Below, in pieces: positions 18,452 through 27,360 of a DNA stretch of 64,000 nt. The DNA comes from Pseudomonas sp. BBP2017 (GTDB lineage Bacteria > Pseudomonadota > Gammaproteobacteria > Pseudomonadales > Pseudomonadaceae): positions 186,001 through 250,000 of the forward strand of contig NZ_PVZN01000002.1 in NCBI RefSeq assembly GCF_003024385.1, read 5' to 3'. Under the pieces are notes generated by a model, which ran no database searches, was not told the origin of the DNA, and saw only the letters and a list, made by a program, of their open reading frames with translations. The position numbers were made by a program, and so were the translations under genes. Numbering within the stretch: the stretch's first letter is position 1; every line of letters starts with the position of its first letter.

Positions 18452-18724
18452 TTACCGACAGCAGCAACCGCCGCCGCTCTCGCCACAACCTGAGGGTTTC
18501 TTACTCGTTACGTTTTCGATTGTCGCCAGCTGTGCTGGATAGCCAGCGTCCTGCAGGGCTGCAAGCAGTGCATCGCTGTGCGAATCGCCGCTGACCTTCA
18601 CCCGTCCGGCTTGTAAATCCACGGCTATGTCACTGACGCCTTCAAGTGGGCGCAGCGCTTCGGTGACATGTTTGACACATGAGCCACAGCTCATGCCTTG
18701 GACTTGCAGTTCAACGGTTTTCAT
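18452..18724 (-). CDS. copZ: Copper chaperone CopZ-like (HMA domain)
   Basis: Protein of 90 residues. A heavy-metal-associated domain covers the first 66 residues with the metal site MSCGSC. The tail is unusual, CGESGGGCCCR, with five more cysteines that could add metal-binding capacity. It probably delivers Cu(I) to the P-type ATPase or to the regulator. The start at ATG 18724 has GAGGAG upstream; the longer frame to 18769 would have no ribosome site. A MerR-type operator lies about 77 bases upstream. Confidence 0.85.
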   Translation of the reverse strand: MKTVELQVQGMSCGSCVKHVTEALRPLEGVSDIAVDLQAGRVKVSGDSHSDALLAALQDAGYPAQLATIENVTSKKPSGCGESGGGCCCR

Positions 18725-18800
18725 CGGTGACTCCTCATAACAAAATGCATCATGCAAAGACTGGGGCATTCGGCTTTTCTGCGACGTTGTCTTATCTTCA

Positions 18801-18821
18801 ACCTTGCTGTCATGGCAAGGT
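18801..18821 (-). promoter_or_regulatory. CueR-type (MerR family) operator and promoter of the copper chaperone gene
   Basis: A perfect dyad ACCTTGC-n7-GCAAGGT lies between a -35 like TTGACC (18824-18819 on the minus strand) and a -10-like AAGAT(A), with the stretched 19-20 bp spacing typical of MerR-family promoters. CueR operators carry ACCTT...AAGGT arms like these. No cueR gene is in the window, so control in trans is inferred. Confidence 0.75.
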
Positions 18822-18838
18822 CAAGCGGTCGTTTTCAC

Positions 18839-21196
18839 TCAATCAATGGAAGCCTGGCGCAGGCGTAACGCGTTGAATACCACCGACGCCGAGCTCACGC
18901 TCATGGCCAGTGCGGCAATTAGCGGTGACAGAAGGTGACCGGTAAGCGGGTAGAGCAAGCCGGCGGCCAGCGGGATGCCCATGACGTTGTAAAGGAAGGC
19001 GAAGGTCAGGTTCTGGTGCATATTTCTCACCGTTGTTACTGACAGGCTGCGTGCACGCAGGATGCCGAGCAGATCGCCTTTGACCAGAGTGACCTGAGCG
19101 CTGTTCATCGCTACGTCAGTGCCAGTGCCCATGGCGATACCGACATCAGCGCGAGCCAGCGCGGGGGCATCGTTAATGCCGTCGCCGGCCATCGCCACGC
19201 GGTGTCCGGCTTGTTGAACAGACGCGACCAGACGTTCTTTGTCTTGCGGTTTGACCTCTCCATGTACCTCCTCGATACCCAGCCGCAGAGCGACCGAGCG
19301 CGCAGTGGTAAGACCATCACCCGTAGCCATGATGACCTTGACGCCATCCGCCTGCAGACGCTCGACTGCCAGCTTCGAGGTGGGCTTGATGGGGTCGGCA
19401 ACAGCCAGCAAACCCGCCAGAGCGCCATTGACGGCCAAGTACATGATGCTCGTACCGTCACTGCGTAACGTCTCGGCTTGCGCTTGCAAGCGCTCGGTGA
19501 CGACGCCGGCCTCCTGCATCAGCGCGGTATTGCCCAATTTCAGGTGGCGCCCCTCAACCTGACCGCTTACACCAATGCCGGAGGCCGATTCGAAGGTTTC
19601 AGGTGGGCTTAGTGTCAGGCCGGCGGCGCGAGCCTGTTCGGTAATAGCGCGGGCCAACGGGTGCTCGCTGCCCTGATCGAGGCTCGCGGCCAGGCGCAGC
19701 ACTTCATCCTGAGTAAATCCGGGGACAGCCTCGACGCTATGGAACGCTGGCCGCCCTTCAGTGAGGGTGCCGGTCTTGTCGACGATCAAGGTGTCTATCT
19801 TGCACAGGTTTTCGATGGCGGCGGCATCGCGAAACAAGATGCCGCTGCCAGCAGCCTTGCCGGTGGCGACCATCACCGACATCGGTGTTGCCAGGCCAAG
19901 GGCGCAAGGGCAGGCGATGATCATTACCGCGACAGCGTTGATCAGTCCGAACACCCAGCTTGGCTCGGGTCCCCACAACCCCCAGCCGAGTAGCGTCAGC
20001 ACGGCGATGGTAATCACCACAATCACGAAGTAACCGGCAATCACATCTGCCAGGCGTTGCATCGGCGCTTTTGAGCGTTGTGCCTGTACAACCATCTGTA
20101 CAATTTGCGCGAGCAAGGTGGCTGAGCCTATCTTCTGCGCCTGCATCACCAGGCTGCCATGGGTGTTGAGGGTCGCGCCGATCAATGCATCACCAGGCCT
20201 CTTCATTATCGGTATGGGCTCACCGGTGAGCATCGACTCGTCCACTGCACTTTCGCCTTGGAGTACCTGGCCATCGACAGGCACTTTTTCACCGGGTCGC
20301 ACACGTAACGTGTCGCCGCTGTGTACGTGTGTCAGTGGGATGTCTTCTTCCGTGCCGTCGGCATTGATTCGTCGGGCAGTTTTGGGTGCCAGGCCGAGTA
20401 GCGACTTGATTGCCGCAGAGGTTTGCGAGCGAGCCTTGAGTTCGAGCATTTGGCCGAGCAGGGTCAGTGAGATGATCACCGCCGCAGCCTCAAAGTACAC
20501 GCCGATGCGGCCGTCCATCATGAAATTGCTGGGGAATGCGCTGGGGGCCAGGGTGGCCACAACGCTGTAAAAAAAAGCCGCCGCTGTACCGAGGCCGATC
20601 AATGTCCACATGTTCGGGCTGCGCTGAATCACCGAACGCACGCCACGTACATAAAACGGCCAGCCAGCCCAAAGCACCACGGGTGTTGCCAGTCCTAGCT
20701 CAACCCAGTTTTGCGTAGTACCGTGGAACAGCATCAGGGCATGGCCGCCCATGGCCAGCAAGGTGACGATCACGGTCAGTGGTAATGTCCACCAGAAGCG
20801 CCGGGTGAAGTCCTTGAGTTCGGGGTTCTCTTCTTCCTCTAGCTCGGGATACACCTGCTCCAGGGTCATACCGCACTTGGGGCAGGTACCGGGGCCGATC
20901 TGGCGGATTTCCGGATGCATGGGGCAGGTGTATTCAGTGGCAGTCGTTAACGGTTCTGTTGGTGCCTGATGGACTTGTTCAATTTCAGTCGGAGATATTT
21001 GATAGTGCTCGGGCTCTGCACGGAAGGCCGTTTGGCATTTCTGGCTGCAGAACCGGTAGGTTCGCCCCTCAAACTGCGTGCTGAACGGGCTATCGTTGCT
21101 GACGGCCATGCCACAGACCGGGTCATGGGTGCCGACAGCCTGGGGCTCAAGTCGCCGTATTGGGTTGTGCTCCTGGTGAATGTCAGGGCTGTGCAT
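18839..21196 (-). CDS. Copper-exporting P1B-type ATPase with YHS and CPMHPE metal-binding domains
   Basis: Protein of 785 residues. Instead of an N-terminal HMA domain it has a YHS domain (DPVCGM at 25-30, FCSQKC at 49-54) and a short heavy-metal-binding domain (CPMHPE at 91-96, CPKCGM at 105-110). Eight membrane helices follow, with the transport motif CPC (ACPCALG), the actuator TGEP, the phosphorylation motif DKTGT and the hinge [10 protein letters not shown]. It exports Cu(I)/Ag(I) to the periplasm with ATP. The ATG at 21196 has AGGAGGT six bases upstream. It starts three bases after the DUF2933 gene, so the two form an operon. Confidence 0.93.
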   Translation of the reverse strand: MHSPDIHQEHNPIRRLEPQAVGTHDPVCGMAVSNDSPFSTQFEGRTYRFCSQKCQTAFRAEPEHYQISPTEIEQVHQAPTEPLTTATEYTCPMHPEIRQIGPGTCPKCGMTLEQVYPELEEEENPELKDFTRRFWWTLPLTVIVTLLAMGGHALMLFHGTTQNWVELGLATPVVLWAGWPFYVRGVRSVIQRSPNMWTLIGLGTAAAFFYSVVATLAPSAFPSNFMMDGRIGVYFEAAAVIISLTLLGQMLELKARSQTSAAIKSLLGLAPKTARRINADGTEEDIPLTHVHSGDTLRVRPGEKVPVDGQVLQGESAVDESMLTGEPIPIMKRPGDALIGATLNTHGSLVMQAQKIGSATLLAQIVQMVVQAQRSKAPMQRLADVIAGYFVIVVITIAVLTLLGWGLWGPEPSWVFGLINAVAVMIIACPCALGLATPMSVMVATGKAAGSGILFRDAAAIENLCKIDTLIVDKTGTLTEGRPAFHSVEAVPGFTQDEVLRLAASLDQGSEHPLARAITEQARAAGLTLSPPETFESASGIGVSGQVEGRHLKLGNTALMQEAGVVTERLQAQAETLRSDGTSIMYLAVNGALAGLLAVADPIKPTSKLAVERLQADGVKVIMATGDGLTTARSVALRLGIEEVHGEVKPQDKERLVASVQQAGHRVAMAGDGINDAPALARADVGIAMGTGTDVAMNSAQVTLVKGDLLGILRARSLSVTTVRNMHQNLTFAFLYNVMGIPLAAGLLYPLTGHLLSPLIAALAMSVSSASVVFNALRLRQASID

Positions 21197-21199
21197 GCG

Positions 21200-21451
21200 C
21201 TACCTCCTGTCCGCATCCTTTACGGAGTCTGAGGTCTTTGCGTGATGACTGTGACCACCGTGGTGGTGCCCGAAAATATGCATCAGCGGGCATAACAGCA
21301 AAATCAAATACGGCAGTAGGCCCAACATATGGCCGTAATGTTCTCTGGCCAGATAGAACAGCGCAATCACCAGTAACATGCCCAGCACTATGCCGGTTTT
21401 GCTCCACCACACTGGGGGAGAGGTGTTAGCTGGATGTGATGAATTCACCAT
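21200..21451 (-). CDS. DUF2933 small membrane protein
   Basis: Protein of 83 residues with two hydrophobic helices (WSKTGIVLGMLLVIALFYLA and MLGLLPYLILLLCPLMHIF) followed by a histidine-rich tail, HHHGGHSHH, that could bind metal. DUF2933 proteins are often encoded next to copper or silver ATPases. Its stop nearly abuts the ATPase start, supporting cotranslation. Role unknown; accessory metal binding at the membrane is a guess. Confidence 0.8.
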   Translation of the reverse strand: MVNSSHPANTSPPVWWSKTGIVLGMLLVIALFYLAREHYGHMLGLLPYLILLLCPLMHIFGHHHGGHSHHAKTSDSVKDADRR

Positions 21452-21622
21452 GGCTCTGTACTCCTTTGGGAGTGCTGTCTAGTAATACGTCATCCAGGTT
21501 CAATGTTCGGCGGTGTCATCCTGGAAATGCTGGCTAAGATGAAACCGCCGTTGCATTTGCAACGCTATTGCCTGAATCACTTGCTCATCACCAGTGCCGC
21601 GAGCACTAGTGAGTAGCAACCG
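21452..21622. other. Gap between small copper-block genes
   Basis: These 171 bases separate the DUF2933 gene from the Met-rich protein gene. A GTTGCATTTGCAAC dyad at about 21552 is the only symmetric element noticed; it may be a terminator stem or a binding site. No gene is seen. Confidence 0.3.
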
Positions 21623-22054
21623 TCACTTCTTGATTGGCATATCCATCATCGATGACTGCTGATCCATCATTTTCATCATCATCTCCATCATTTCTTTTCC
21701 CATGCCGTCCTTGGCGCCAGACATCCCCATCTGGGAGCCCATGCCCATGCCCATGCAACCCGAAGCATCATGCTGCTTACTCATCATGGCCATGCTTTCC
21801 CTCATCGTCTTCATGCCCTCCTGCATAGCTGCTTGCCGCTCGCCTGGGGTTTTCGCCGCAGCGGCTTTGGCATGGGCAGCTTGCATTTTCTGCATTTGTT
21901 CGCTCATCGCTTTGTTCATTGCCGACTCGGACGGTGTGCTGGCAGCCGTTGCGTTGGCAGGTGCATCGGCAGGGTGACGCTCGTCTTCGGCATTCGCCAT
22001 GAAAACGCTGCTGGCCAAAATTGCGGCGATAACGAATTTCATTTTTGTCTGCAT
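21623..22054 (-). CDS. Methionine-rich periplasmic protein
   Basis: Protein of 143 residues. Signal peptide about 1-22 (cleavage after MANA). The mature part has a helical, Ala/Lys-rich middle and a C-terminal third crowded with methionines (GCMGMGMGSQMGM, then MEMMMKMMDQQSSMMDMPIKK). Such Met clusters bind Cu(I) in the oxidising periplasm. GGAGTT precedes the ATG at 22054. I do not recognise a named family. Position among copper genes on the same strand supports a role in periplasmic copper buffering. Confidence 0.75.
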   Translation of the reverse strand: MQTKMKFVIAAILASSVFMANAEDERHPADAPANATAASTPSESAMNKAMSEQMQKMQAAHAKAAAAKTPGERQAAMQEGMKTMRESMAMMSKQHDASGCMGMGMGSQMGMSGAKDGMGKEMMEMMMKMMDQQSSMMDMPIKK

Positions 22055-22155
22055 GTTGAACTCCAGGTACTCAGAAATAAGTAGGAATTACTAAACCGCG
22101 CCAAATCGACGCATTGGAGCAGAACGGCCACGGCGTGGCCGCCCTGAGAGGCGGA

Positions 22156-22548
22156 TTAATCGTTGAAGCGGACGAATAACAGGCGGGCTGGTGGCCCCGA
22201 TGGTGCGGGGCGCCCCAGTGCAAGTGCAGCGAAGGCGATGGGTCTGAGGGTAAGCAGCAGAATCGCCGGTAACAGCAAGGCAAGCGCCAGACTGGCGAGG
22301 TCTACTGTCGGGATCTTCGATGCGGGACTGATCGCCTTCACTGCATCTTCACAGTGCTTAAGGCAGCCACTGGCGTGCCGGGCATGGTCATCTAATTGTT
22401 GCAGTGTGGAGAGCGTCGCGTGCGTTGCAGTCAGATTGTGCTCCGGCTGCACCAGGCAGCCGTGAAATGCCGTCACGATCACAGCCAACACCCACACCCC
22501 GAGGGTGAGTTGCAATAGATTGCGATAGTGATGACGGAACCAGTACAT
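22156..22548 (-). CDS. Small membrane protein of the copper block
   Basis: Protein of 130 residues starting at ATG 22548 (GGAG six bases upstream). TM1 at about 14-32 (LTLGVWVLAVIVTAFHGCL) ends with a cysteine, as in small membrane proteins that accompany copper operons (DUF2946-like). A soluble part with three Cys and several His (HARHASGCLKHCED) is followed by TM2 at about 90-112. The frame stays open to 22707 but the upstream part has no ribosome site. No function can be assigned; topology and Cys/His content fit metal sensing or binding. Confidence 0.65.
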   Translation of the reverse strand: MYWFRHHYRNLLQLTLGVWVLAVIVTAFHGCLVQPEHNLTATHATLSTLQQLDDHARHASGCLKHCEDAVKAISPASKIPTVDLASLALALLLPAILLLTLRPIAFAALALGRPAPSGPPARLLFVRFND

Positions 22549-23008
22549 GACGTGCTCCACAGACTTGTTAGTCCCTAGCACTTCCAGTCTAGCCTGCCAG
22601 GCAGCCGATGATTTGACTTCGATCAAATAAGTGGGCTCATCATGGCGAGCTAAAAGGGCTTTGCCATCCCAATCCCCACCTACTACTCCTTCGGTTCTCC
22701 GCTTCAACGCAGGACGGGACGTCAGGGGCGAAACTGATCGTCTCCAGCTCCAGCTCCAGGTCTAGAAACCTCAACACCGAAAACCGTCGCAGCATCTAGA
22801 GAAACGGGCTTGATTCAATGAGTGTTTCCTGAAGTCCGTGACGGTTCTTTGGCTGATTCCATTGCACGACCAGGTTCAGATGTTGAAGCCGTTGGGTCGC
22901 TTGCGATGCTGCTTCATTTGTTCGAAGCCTTTCTGTAGGACAGTACCGAACAGGTGGCAACTGGCGTAATCGAACGAGGTCGGAGCGCCACACGCTAGCG
23001 TGCCAGCG
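22549..23008. other. Intergenic stretch with no supported gene
   Basis: About 460 bases. The reading frame that runs into the membrane protein from 22707 has no start signal. A short tandem run of CCAGCT lies near 22746-22760. Short minus-strand ORFs at about 22800-22990 have no recognisable features. This looks like decayed or foreign sequence between the copper and nitrilase parts of the block. Confidence 0.4.
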
Positions 23009-23443
23009 CTATTCGTCCACGCTGACGCCCGATCCCCCTAACTCGCTGGGGACATCCTTCAGCTTGGGCAAACCGTCTTTGATGCGCAGCCTGGTCTCCT
23101 GATAGTGGACGTGAACACCTGGCGAATACGCAAGGTCCGGGATGACAGCGGCATACACGTCGATGAGCCCCATCCCGGGGTGTTCGGTGAAGAGGTGCCC
23201 ACCGCAACGCTTGCACCATTTGCGATAACTCAACGGAGTCTTGTTGTAGGTGCCAATGTTGTCAGCCCCTCGAGTCACTTGCACCGCCTCGGGTTTCCAC
23301 AATGTGAAGGCATTGACCGGCGCTGCTGACCAATGTCGACACGACTCGCAATGGCAATAGCCCATTGCGGTCGGCTCACCGCTGACGGTGAACTCGACTG
23401 CGCCGCAAAAACAACTGCCTTTGTAAGACCTTTGAATGCTCAT
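23009..23443 (-). CDS. GFA family zinc protein
   Basis: Protein of 144 residues of the glutathione-dependent formaldehyde-activating (GFA/Mss4-like) fold. Zinc-binding cysteines are in place: GSCFCGAVEF near residue 10, CHCESCRHW near 31 and CKRCGGHLF near 77. Members are mostly uncharacterised and the founding activity is disputed, so 'formaldehyde-activating' should be read as a family label. GGAG precedes the ATG at 23443. It lies 71 bases after the nitrilase gene on the same strand and may be cotranscribed. Confidence 0.85.
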   Translation of the reverse strand: MSIQRSYKGSCFCGAVEFTVSGEPTAMGYCHCESCRHWSAAPVNAFTLWKPEAVQVTRGADNIGTYNKTPLSYRKWCKRCGGHLFTEHPGMGLIDVYAAVIPDLAYSPGVHVHYQETRLRIKDGLPKLKDVPSELGGSGVSVDE

Positions 23444-23514
23444 GGAGTAACTCCTTCATCAGTTTTTACACTTATCGCCGAAGCTGGGATGGATCGCCTG
23501 TGCGTTGCTTAGCT

Positions 23515-24456
23515 TCACCCGTTGATGAAGTGCACCGCTGTCGCCGGCGTGCGTCGCACCTGCAGTTCGAAAATGTCAGGGCGCGCATAGTGCCCGGTGA
23601 CGTCGAGCGTCCGCCGCGCTGGCGCCACGAGTGAGACGTCGATGTCCGCATACAGAATGCCTGCTTCCCGGTGTAATGGACCGGCTGTGATCTGGCCTTG
23701 AGGGTTTACCACCACCGAGTCGCCGTCGTTGATCCATTCGTCCGGTTCGGGAAACAGTTGCATGCGACCCAGAAAGTCATCGGGAATGTCGCTCCCGCGC
23801 AGCGCGGTGCCACTGCCGAGCACCCAGCAGCGACCTTCGAGTGCAATGTGACGCATCGTGCTGATCCAGCCCTCGCCGGCGTCGTACGTGGGGGCGACGT
23901 AGATTTCCACCCCTTGGGCATACAGCGAATAGCGCGCCAGGGGCATGTAGTTTTCCCAGCAAATGAGCGTACCAATGCGGCCGACGGGTGTATCGACCGT
24001 ACGTAACCCTGACGCATCACCGAAACCATGGACCATGCGCTCGGGGTTCGTTGGCATCAGCTTGCGATGTCGGTTGAGCACTTCGCCGTTCGTACCGATA
24101 ACGACTACGCTGTTGTAGAGCGTGCCGCCTCCATTACGCCGCTCGCATTCATTGATGCCGCATACGATTGTCACGGCGTTGGCGCTGGCGGCCTCACACA
24201 ATTCGTTCAGGTCACCGTTCGCGATATCGACGGCGTTGGCCAGCAGGCGCGTATGCAACTGGCCCATTACAGCCCCGTCTTTTCCCGCTGCCAGCCGCCA
24301 GATCCACGACGGGTAACCTGGAATGAACGATTCGGGTAAAACAATCAACGAGGCTCCCGCCGCTGCCGCCTCAGCGACCGATTGCACGGCTCGGGCGATC
24401 GTCTTGCTGCGGTCGAGCAGCACGGGCGGCCGCTGAATGATGGCTATCTTGGTCAT
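23515..24456 (-). CDS. Nitrilase (carbon-nitrogen hydrolase)
   Basis: Protein of 313 residues. The catalytic triad of the nitrilase superfamily is visible: Glu in VLPESFIPGYP, Lys in NRHRKLMPTNPER, and Cys in TLICWENYMPLAR. The motif around Cys and the length fit true nitrilases (branch 1), which convert nitriles to carboxylic acids and ammonia. AGGAG precedes the ATG at 24456. The divergent HxlR-type gene 103 bases away is the likely regulator. The substrate cannot be read from sequence. Confidence 0.92.
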   Translation of the reverse strand: MTKIAIIQRPPVLLDRSKTIARAVQSVAEAAAAGASLIVLPESFIPGYPSWIWRLAAGKDGAVMGQLHTRLLANAVDIANGDLNELCEAASANAVTIVCGINECERRNGGGTLYNSVVVIGTNGEVLNRHRKLMPTNPERMVHGFGDASGLRTVDTPVGRIGTLICWENYMPLARYSLYAQGVEIYVAPTYDAGEGWISTMRHIALEGRCWVLGSGTALRGSDIPDDFLGRMQLFPEPDEWINDGDSVVVNPQGQITAGPLHREAGILYADIDVSLVAPARRTLDVTGHYARPDIFELQVRRTPATAVHFING

Positions 24457-24559
24457 GGCGTGCTCCTGAGACGGTGGTTTTCGCAGGTTTCAGCGTGCAC
24501 GTGGCGAAGTCGCGAGGCTAGTTCAGAATCTGAAGCGTTGTAGTTGCGGAGTACAGGCG

Positions 24560-25255
24560 ATGGATGAAAGCTATGGTCAGTTCTGCACGGTCGCGCGCGG
24601 TGCTGAAGCACTGTGCGAGCGCTGGACGCCTTTGGTCGTGCGCGAGCTGCTATGCGGCAGCAAGCGCTTCAATGAACTGCACCGTGGCGTACCACGGATG
24701 TCCACCAGCTTGCTGGCACAGCGGCTGCGCCACTTGGAAGATATCGGTGTCGTACATCGCACGGCCGTAGGCAAGGTCTGGGAGTACAGCCTGACCGAAG
24801 CCGGCGAGGATTTGCGCCCCATCATAATGGCGCTAGGCCATTGGGGCGCGCGTTGGATAGGTAGTCGCCTTCGCGATAACGAACTCGACGCGGGCCTGCT
24901 CATGTGGGACGTGCGCCGGTTCGTGCGCCTCGAGAAGTTCCCGTCCCGATCGGTGGTCATTCACTTCAAGTTCCGCGACGCGCGGTCCGGCGAGCAACAG
25001 TGGTGGCTTGTTGTCGAACAGGGTGTGGCAGATTTATGTCGCGACGACCCCGGACGCGAACTCACGCTCGTTGTGCACTCTAGCGTGCGCGCGTTGACCG
25101 AGGTGTGGACCGGCGACCGCACACCAAGGGAGGTTCTTCAGTCGCGAGAGCTGCGTGTAGACGGCGCTGTGCAGGATGCGGAAAACTTGTGGCGCTGGCT
25201 GGGCACGAGTGCGTTCGCCGGTACCCGGAGCGCAGCAATCCAGCCTTTGCAATAG
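24560..25255 (+). CDS. HxlR family transcriptional regulator
   Basis: Protein of 231 residues. The N-terminal winged helix (about 1-105) has the HxlR pattern CERWTPLVVRELLCGSKRFNELHRGVPRMSTSLLAQRLRHLE read in pieces, with the family cysteine (FCTVARGAEALCE). The C-terminal half looks like an SCP2-type ligand domain (QWWLVVEQGVADLC, LTEVWTGD). It is longer than classical HxlR proteins (about 110-130) because of that domain. It is divergent from the nitrilase gene and probably controls it in response to a hydrophobic ligand. Confidence 0.88.
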   Translation: MDESYGQFCTVARGAEALCERWTPLVVRELLCGSKRFNELHRGVPRMSTSLLAQRLRHLEDIGVVHRTAVGKVWEYSLTEAGEDLRPIIMALGHWGARWIGSRLRDNELDAGLLMWDVRRFVRLEKFPSRSVVIHFKFRDARSGEQQWWLVVEQGVADLCRDDPGRELTLVVHSSVRALTEVWTGDRTPREVLQSRELRVDGAVQDAENLWRWLGTSAFAGTRSAAIQPLQ

Positions 25256-25554
25256 CCGTCGAGAATAGTAAGCGTTCGACCGTCCGTATATGGACTCTTC
25301 CTCATTGCAAGCCCCTTCGCTTTGGCCCCCGTGCCGACTGCACACGTATATTCGGCCTCTGACTTTGGCATCGATTCGATGCAGGGCCATGATGGGCTAT
25401 TCGCGCGTCGGCTCCCAATCGCTTCTACGTGCTTTACGCACCTGGACATTTGAGGGTTTTGCCGACGCCGGTTCGACCGGTTTGCCATCGTTCGGGTTGC
25501 TTAGCAATCTGGGTAGACGGTTTGTTTACTCGTTGGACGTGACGGTTTGGTGGA
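25256..25554. other. Gap between the HxlR gene and the IS110 transposase
   Basis: About 300 bases without a supported gene. The right end of the IS110 element must lie in the part next to 25555, but no terminal repeat could be identified by eye. ORFs on either strand here show no family features. Confidence 0.35.
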
Positions 25555-26586
25555 TCAGGCCGCAGCCCGATCCGGTTGGTAATCGGTCCCGTTGCGCAGC
25601 ATCGCCCAAGCCATGCGTGCGGTTTTGTTGGCCAGCGCTATAGCGGCCACATTGGGATGTGATCGCTCGGCCAAACGAACAGCCCACTGGCTGAGCCGAT
25701 CGTCTTTGGATTTGGCTGTACGCAGGGCCGAGCGCGCACCGTGGATCATCAGTGTTCGCAGATAAGCATCGCCACGTTTGCTGATGCCAAGTAGCCGATC
25801 TTTACCACCAGAGCTGTGTTGCTTCGGCGTCAGCCCCAACGAGGCGGCTAACTGTCGGCCATTGGCAAACTGTCGGGCATCACCGATGGCAGCAATAAGT
25901 GCGGTGGCGATCATCGGGCCAACCCCGCGCAGCTGCTGCAAACGGACGGCACTCGGCTCGCTTGCCGCGATTGCAGATATCTCGCTGTCGAGTTCGCCAA
26001 CACGTTCATCCAGTGCGCGAAGGTCGCCCCACAAGCCATTCAGTAGCCGACGCAAGCGAACCGTCAAACCGTTATCCGCATCTTCTAGCCAGCACGGTAT
26101 CGCACGACGCAGCATCAGTAACTCCTTCGGGGCGACTAGACCGTACTCGGCGACCAGTCCACGAATCTGATTGGCTTTGGCCGTTCGCTGTTCGATTAAG
26201 CCGGCCCGGATGCGATGCGTCGCCTGGATATCCTGTTGCTCGATGGTCTTGATGGCGACGAAGCGCATGCTGGGACGGCTCATCGCTTCACAGATTGCTT
26301 CGGCATCGTTGGCGTCGTTCTTGTTGCTCTTGACGTACGGTTTGACGAACTGCGGCGCGATCAGCCTCACCTGAAAACCGCGTGCCTGTAGCTGCCGCGC
26401 CCAATGGTGCGCACCGCCACAACTTTCCATGCCGATCTCACAGCCGGGTTCGATCTTCTCCAGCACCGTTTGCAGCCAGCGATCACGAGGTAAACGTTGC
26501 CGCCAGACTGGCCGCTCATGACAATCCACGCCGTGGATCTGAAACACGTTCTTGGCCAGGTCGACCCCAATGCGCATAAGCTTCAT
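25555..26586 (-). mobile_element. IS110 family transposase
   Basis: Transposase of 343 residues from ATG 26586 (AAGGAG upstream; an in-frame start at 26604 is less likely). N-terminal DEDD RuvC-like domain: MRIGVDLAKNVFQIHG, GMESCGGAHHWA and NKNDANDAEAICEA carry the acidic residues. C-terminal transposase-20 domain: LRGVGPMIATALIAAIGDA and SLGLTPKQHSSGGKDRLLGISKRG, with the serine used by IS110 recombinases. The gene looks intact. IS110 elements are guided by a bridge RNA made from their non-coding end, so the flanks deserve attention. It closely resembles transposases common in P. putida genomes. Confidence 0.93.
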
Positions 26587-26589
26587 GTG

Positions 26590-26668
26590 TGGACTCCTTC
26601 TCACTGTTGACTGTGGTTCGCACTTTCAGTCTGGCACTCAAGATGCCGAGGTGAGGAGGAGTCCATCC
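26590..26668. repeat. Inverted repeat upstream of the IS110 transposase
   Basis: GGACTCCTTCTCAC (26590-26603 area) and GTGAGGAGGAGTCC (about 26654-26667) match at 13 of 14 positions as inverted repeats. The inner arm includes the transposase ribosome site. The pair may be a subterminal repeat of the element, or a stem in its RNA. Confidence 0.6.
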
Positions 26669-26827
26669 CATTGCTTCTGGCCGATTTTTGCCTGTCGCTA
26701 CTTGCAGCTATGGGCCCAGAGCGCAAACCCAATCTTATGTTTGCGCACGATCACATCGCTGCGAAGCAAACATACAAGACCTGCGACAGCGATAGGGCTG
26801 TCAGATCAATCGGAAGGGAAGGGCGGG
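26669..26827. other. Structured non-coding stretch between IS110 and the 96-residue gene
   Basis: No ORF. The segment can fold: CTGTCGC (about 26691) pairs with GCGACAG (about 26786), and inside it ATGTTTGC pairs with GCAAACAT (about 26735 and 26770). It may be the non-coding end of the IS, where a bridge RNA would be encoded, or a chromosomal hairpin next to the insertion. Confidence 0.4.
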
Positions 26828-27118
26828 CTAATTGATCTGCACAATGACCGGACCCTCCGTCACGATCGGCGGTTCCGCGTGGATATGTGCTGCATTTTTC
26901 TGAATCCAGTCACGTGCGACTTTCAAGCTCGCATCGCTGCCGGCCTTGTCCGTGCAAACAGTCACCGACGTACCACCATCACCGGTATTGAGCAGTGTGT
27001 AGCTTACCAGGCCAGGCACTGTCCGCAGGGTGGCTTCGACGTCGGCTCTGCGCTCTTCTAAAAGCTCGAAAAGCTGATTTGCTCCAGCACCCAGGTAGGT
27101 TCTTATAACCGCGTACAT
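26828..27118 (-). CDS. Conserved 96-residue protein, copy 2
   Basis: Same length and nearly the same sequence as the protein at 13359-13649 (MYAVIRTYLGAG... to GPVIVQIN). Changes are mostly conservative, for example KTD to RAD and WVQKNAS to WIQKNAA. Start ATG 27118 with AGGAG upstream. No function can be assigned. The preserved frame in both copies argues for selection after duplication or for recent duplication. Confidence 0.75.
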   Translation of the reverse strand: MYAVIRTYLGAGANQLFELLEERRADVEATLRTVPGLVSYTLLNTGDGGTSVTVCTDKAGSDASLKVARDWIQKNAAHIHAEPPIVTEGPVIVQIN

Positions 27119-27254
27119 GTTCGTCTCCTTTGGGCGCAGCGTCTTGATGCCAATCCAGGTCCACTGATAGCCGCTATCACCCAACTTTCAATTTGTCCCG
27201 ATTTATTAAGCTTAGTCACACGTCGACGACAAGCGAATTGCAACGACCATCGGC

Positions 27255-27328
27255 TGCTTCTGGCCGAATTCGGCACGCCACGAAGAACTGAAAACCCGAA
27301 CGACGGTAGTTGATAGAGCCGCATCGGC
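27255..27328. repeat. 74-bp insertion flanked by a 7-bp direct repeat
   Basis: The right copy has CATCGGC at 27248-27254 and again at 27322-27328, with extra sequence between. The left copy has a single CATCGGC at 13768-13774. A related 59-bp core (27256-27314) recurs at 32279-32337. Confidence 0.7.
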
Positions 27329-27360
27329 GGCCCAGGCCAATCGCTGGCGATCACTCCGCC

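Noticed and set aside
25034..25488. Minus-strand ORFs beside the IS110 element as a second transposase gene
   Set aside because: They overlap the HxlR gene antisense and contain no transposase motifs.
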